6,199 nucleotides of DNA from Desulfobacterales bacterium (GTDB lineage Bacteria > Desulfobacterota > Desulfobacteria > Desulfobacterales > RPRI01): contig JAGVOC010000334.1 in NCBI GenBank assembly GCA_020052975.1, forward strand, positions 1 to 6,199. The letters are read 5' to 3'. The first letter of the stretch is position 1, and each line of letters begins with the position of its first letter. Under the pieces are notes generated by a model, which did not search any database, was not told where the DNA came from, and was given only the letters and a program-made list of their open reading frames with translations. This document shows positions 6,169 to 6,199 of this stretch, piece after piece. Made by a program: the position numbers and the translations under genes.

Positions 6169-6199
6169 ATGGCCAGACCGCTCCGCATTCAATATCCGG
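6169..6199 (+). CDS. REP-associated tyrosine transposase (RAYT, Y1_Tnp/IS200-like), N-terminus only
   Basis: ATG at 6169 opens a frame reading MARPLRIQYP with the next codon starting G, then the window ends. MARPLRIxYPGAxYHV is the typical N-terminus of REP-associated tyrosine transposases, single-strand HUH-type (Y1) nucleases that act on REP hairpins. Only ten residues are visible, so the catalytic HUH and Tyr are not seen. An in-frame TAA at 6160-6162 rules out an upstream start in this frame. The AAGGAG at 6140-6145 is 23 bases away, too far to serve this ATG. The call rests on the N-terminal wording and the upstream GGGGTC context. Confidence 0.72.
   Translation, partial: MARPLRIQYP

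Larger units (their letters stand above)
6117..6199 (+). mobile_element. Left end of a RAYT (REP-associated transposase) element, cut by window edge
   Basis: GGGGTCAAATCTT (6117-6129) is followed by TTGAC, which pairs with GTCAA at 6120-6124 to form a weak 5-bp stem with a 10-base loop (6120-6139). From memory, GGGGTCAAATCTT- or GGGGTCAGGTCTT-type sequences commonly precede REP-associated tyrosine transposase genes, and such a gene begins at 6169. The exact element boundary is not defined by the visible sequence. Confidence 0.55.

Noticed and set aside
6152..6199. Frame starting ATG 6152 (MWYKIKWPDRSAFNIR), 6 bases after AAGGAG
   Set aside because: Despite good ribosome-binding spacing, it is an out-of-frame overlap of the recognisable MARPLRIQYP transposase start, and its sequence has no family character. 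The good spacing may be chance or may modulate the transposase.

Overview
The window looks like an accessory locus from a Gram-negative environmental bacterium. The protein architectures resemble those of Nitrospirota or deltaproteobacterial (Geobacter-type) lineages: Fn3-repeat exported proteins, transglutaminase-core toxins and REP-associated transposases. That lineage call is inference from style and is not proven here. All supported genes lie on the + strand.

Layout. Bases 1-2315 hold the 3' part of a large exported protein with five fibronectin-III-like repeats and a C-terminal module carrying a DxDxDG motif. Sixteen bases later, behind a good Shine-Dalgarno, lies a 1036-residue secreted protein (2332-5442). 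In order it has a signal peptide, a Q/K/E-rich helical region, a transglutaminase-like core, a long conserved-looking pre-toxin region, and a short Cys-rich tail with the phospholipase A2 signature CxxHDxCY plus a second Cys-Asp motif. Its stop codon overlaps the start of a small four-helix membrane protein (5439-5900) in an ATGA junction. The membrane protein is about 35% GC, against roughly 50-53% in samples of the first gene. I read this pair as a polymorphic-toxin/immunity module: a fixed trafficking and pre-toxin body, a swapped phospholipase tip, and a membrane-embedded protector. This is inference from architecture.

Downstream (5901-6134) lies a start-less fragment homologous to the pre-toxin region of the large gene (19 identities over 47 ungapped residues by hand alignment). 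It ends at a 15-bp tandem duplication and the left edge of a REP-associated tyrosine transposase (RAYT/IS200-like) gene, whose first ten residues (MARPLRIQYP) are visible at 6169-6199. A near-consensus sigma-70 promoter sits immediately upstream and would give an almost leaderless message. The fragment suggests a history of tip or paralogue exchange at this locus, later interrupted by the transposase element.

The toxin gene also contains two arrays of degenerate heptanucleotide repeats. One is a striking symmetrical pair, four GTRAANN-like heptads facing four inverted heptads, translated inside the linker between the helical region and the transglutaminase core. Apart from 5901-6134, no stretch longer than 20 bases lacks a gene.
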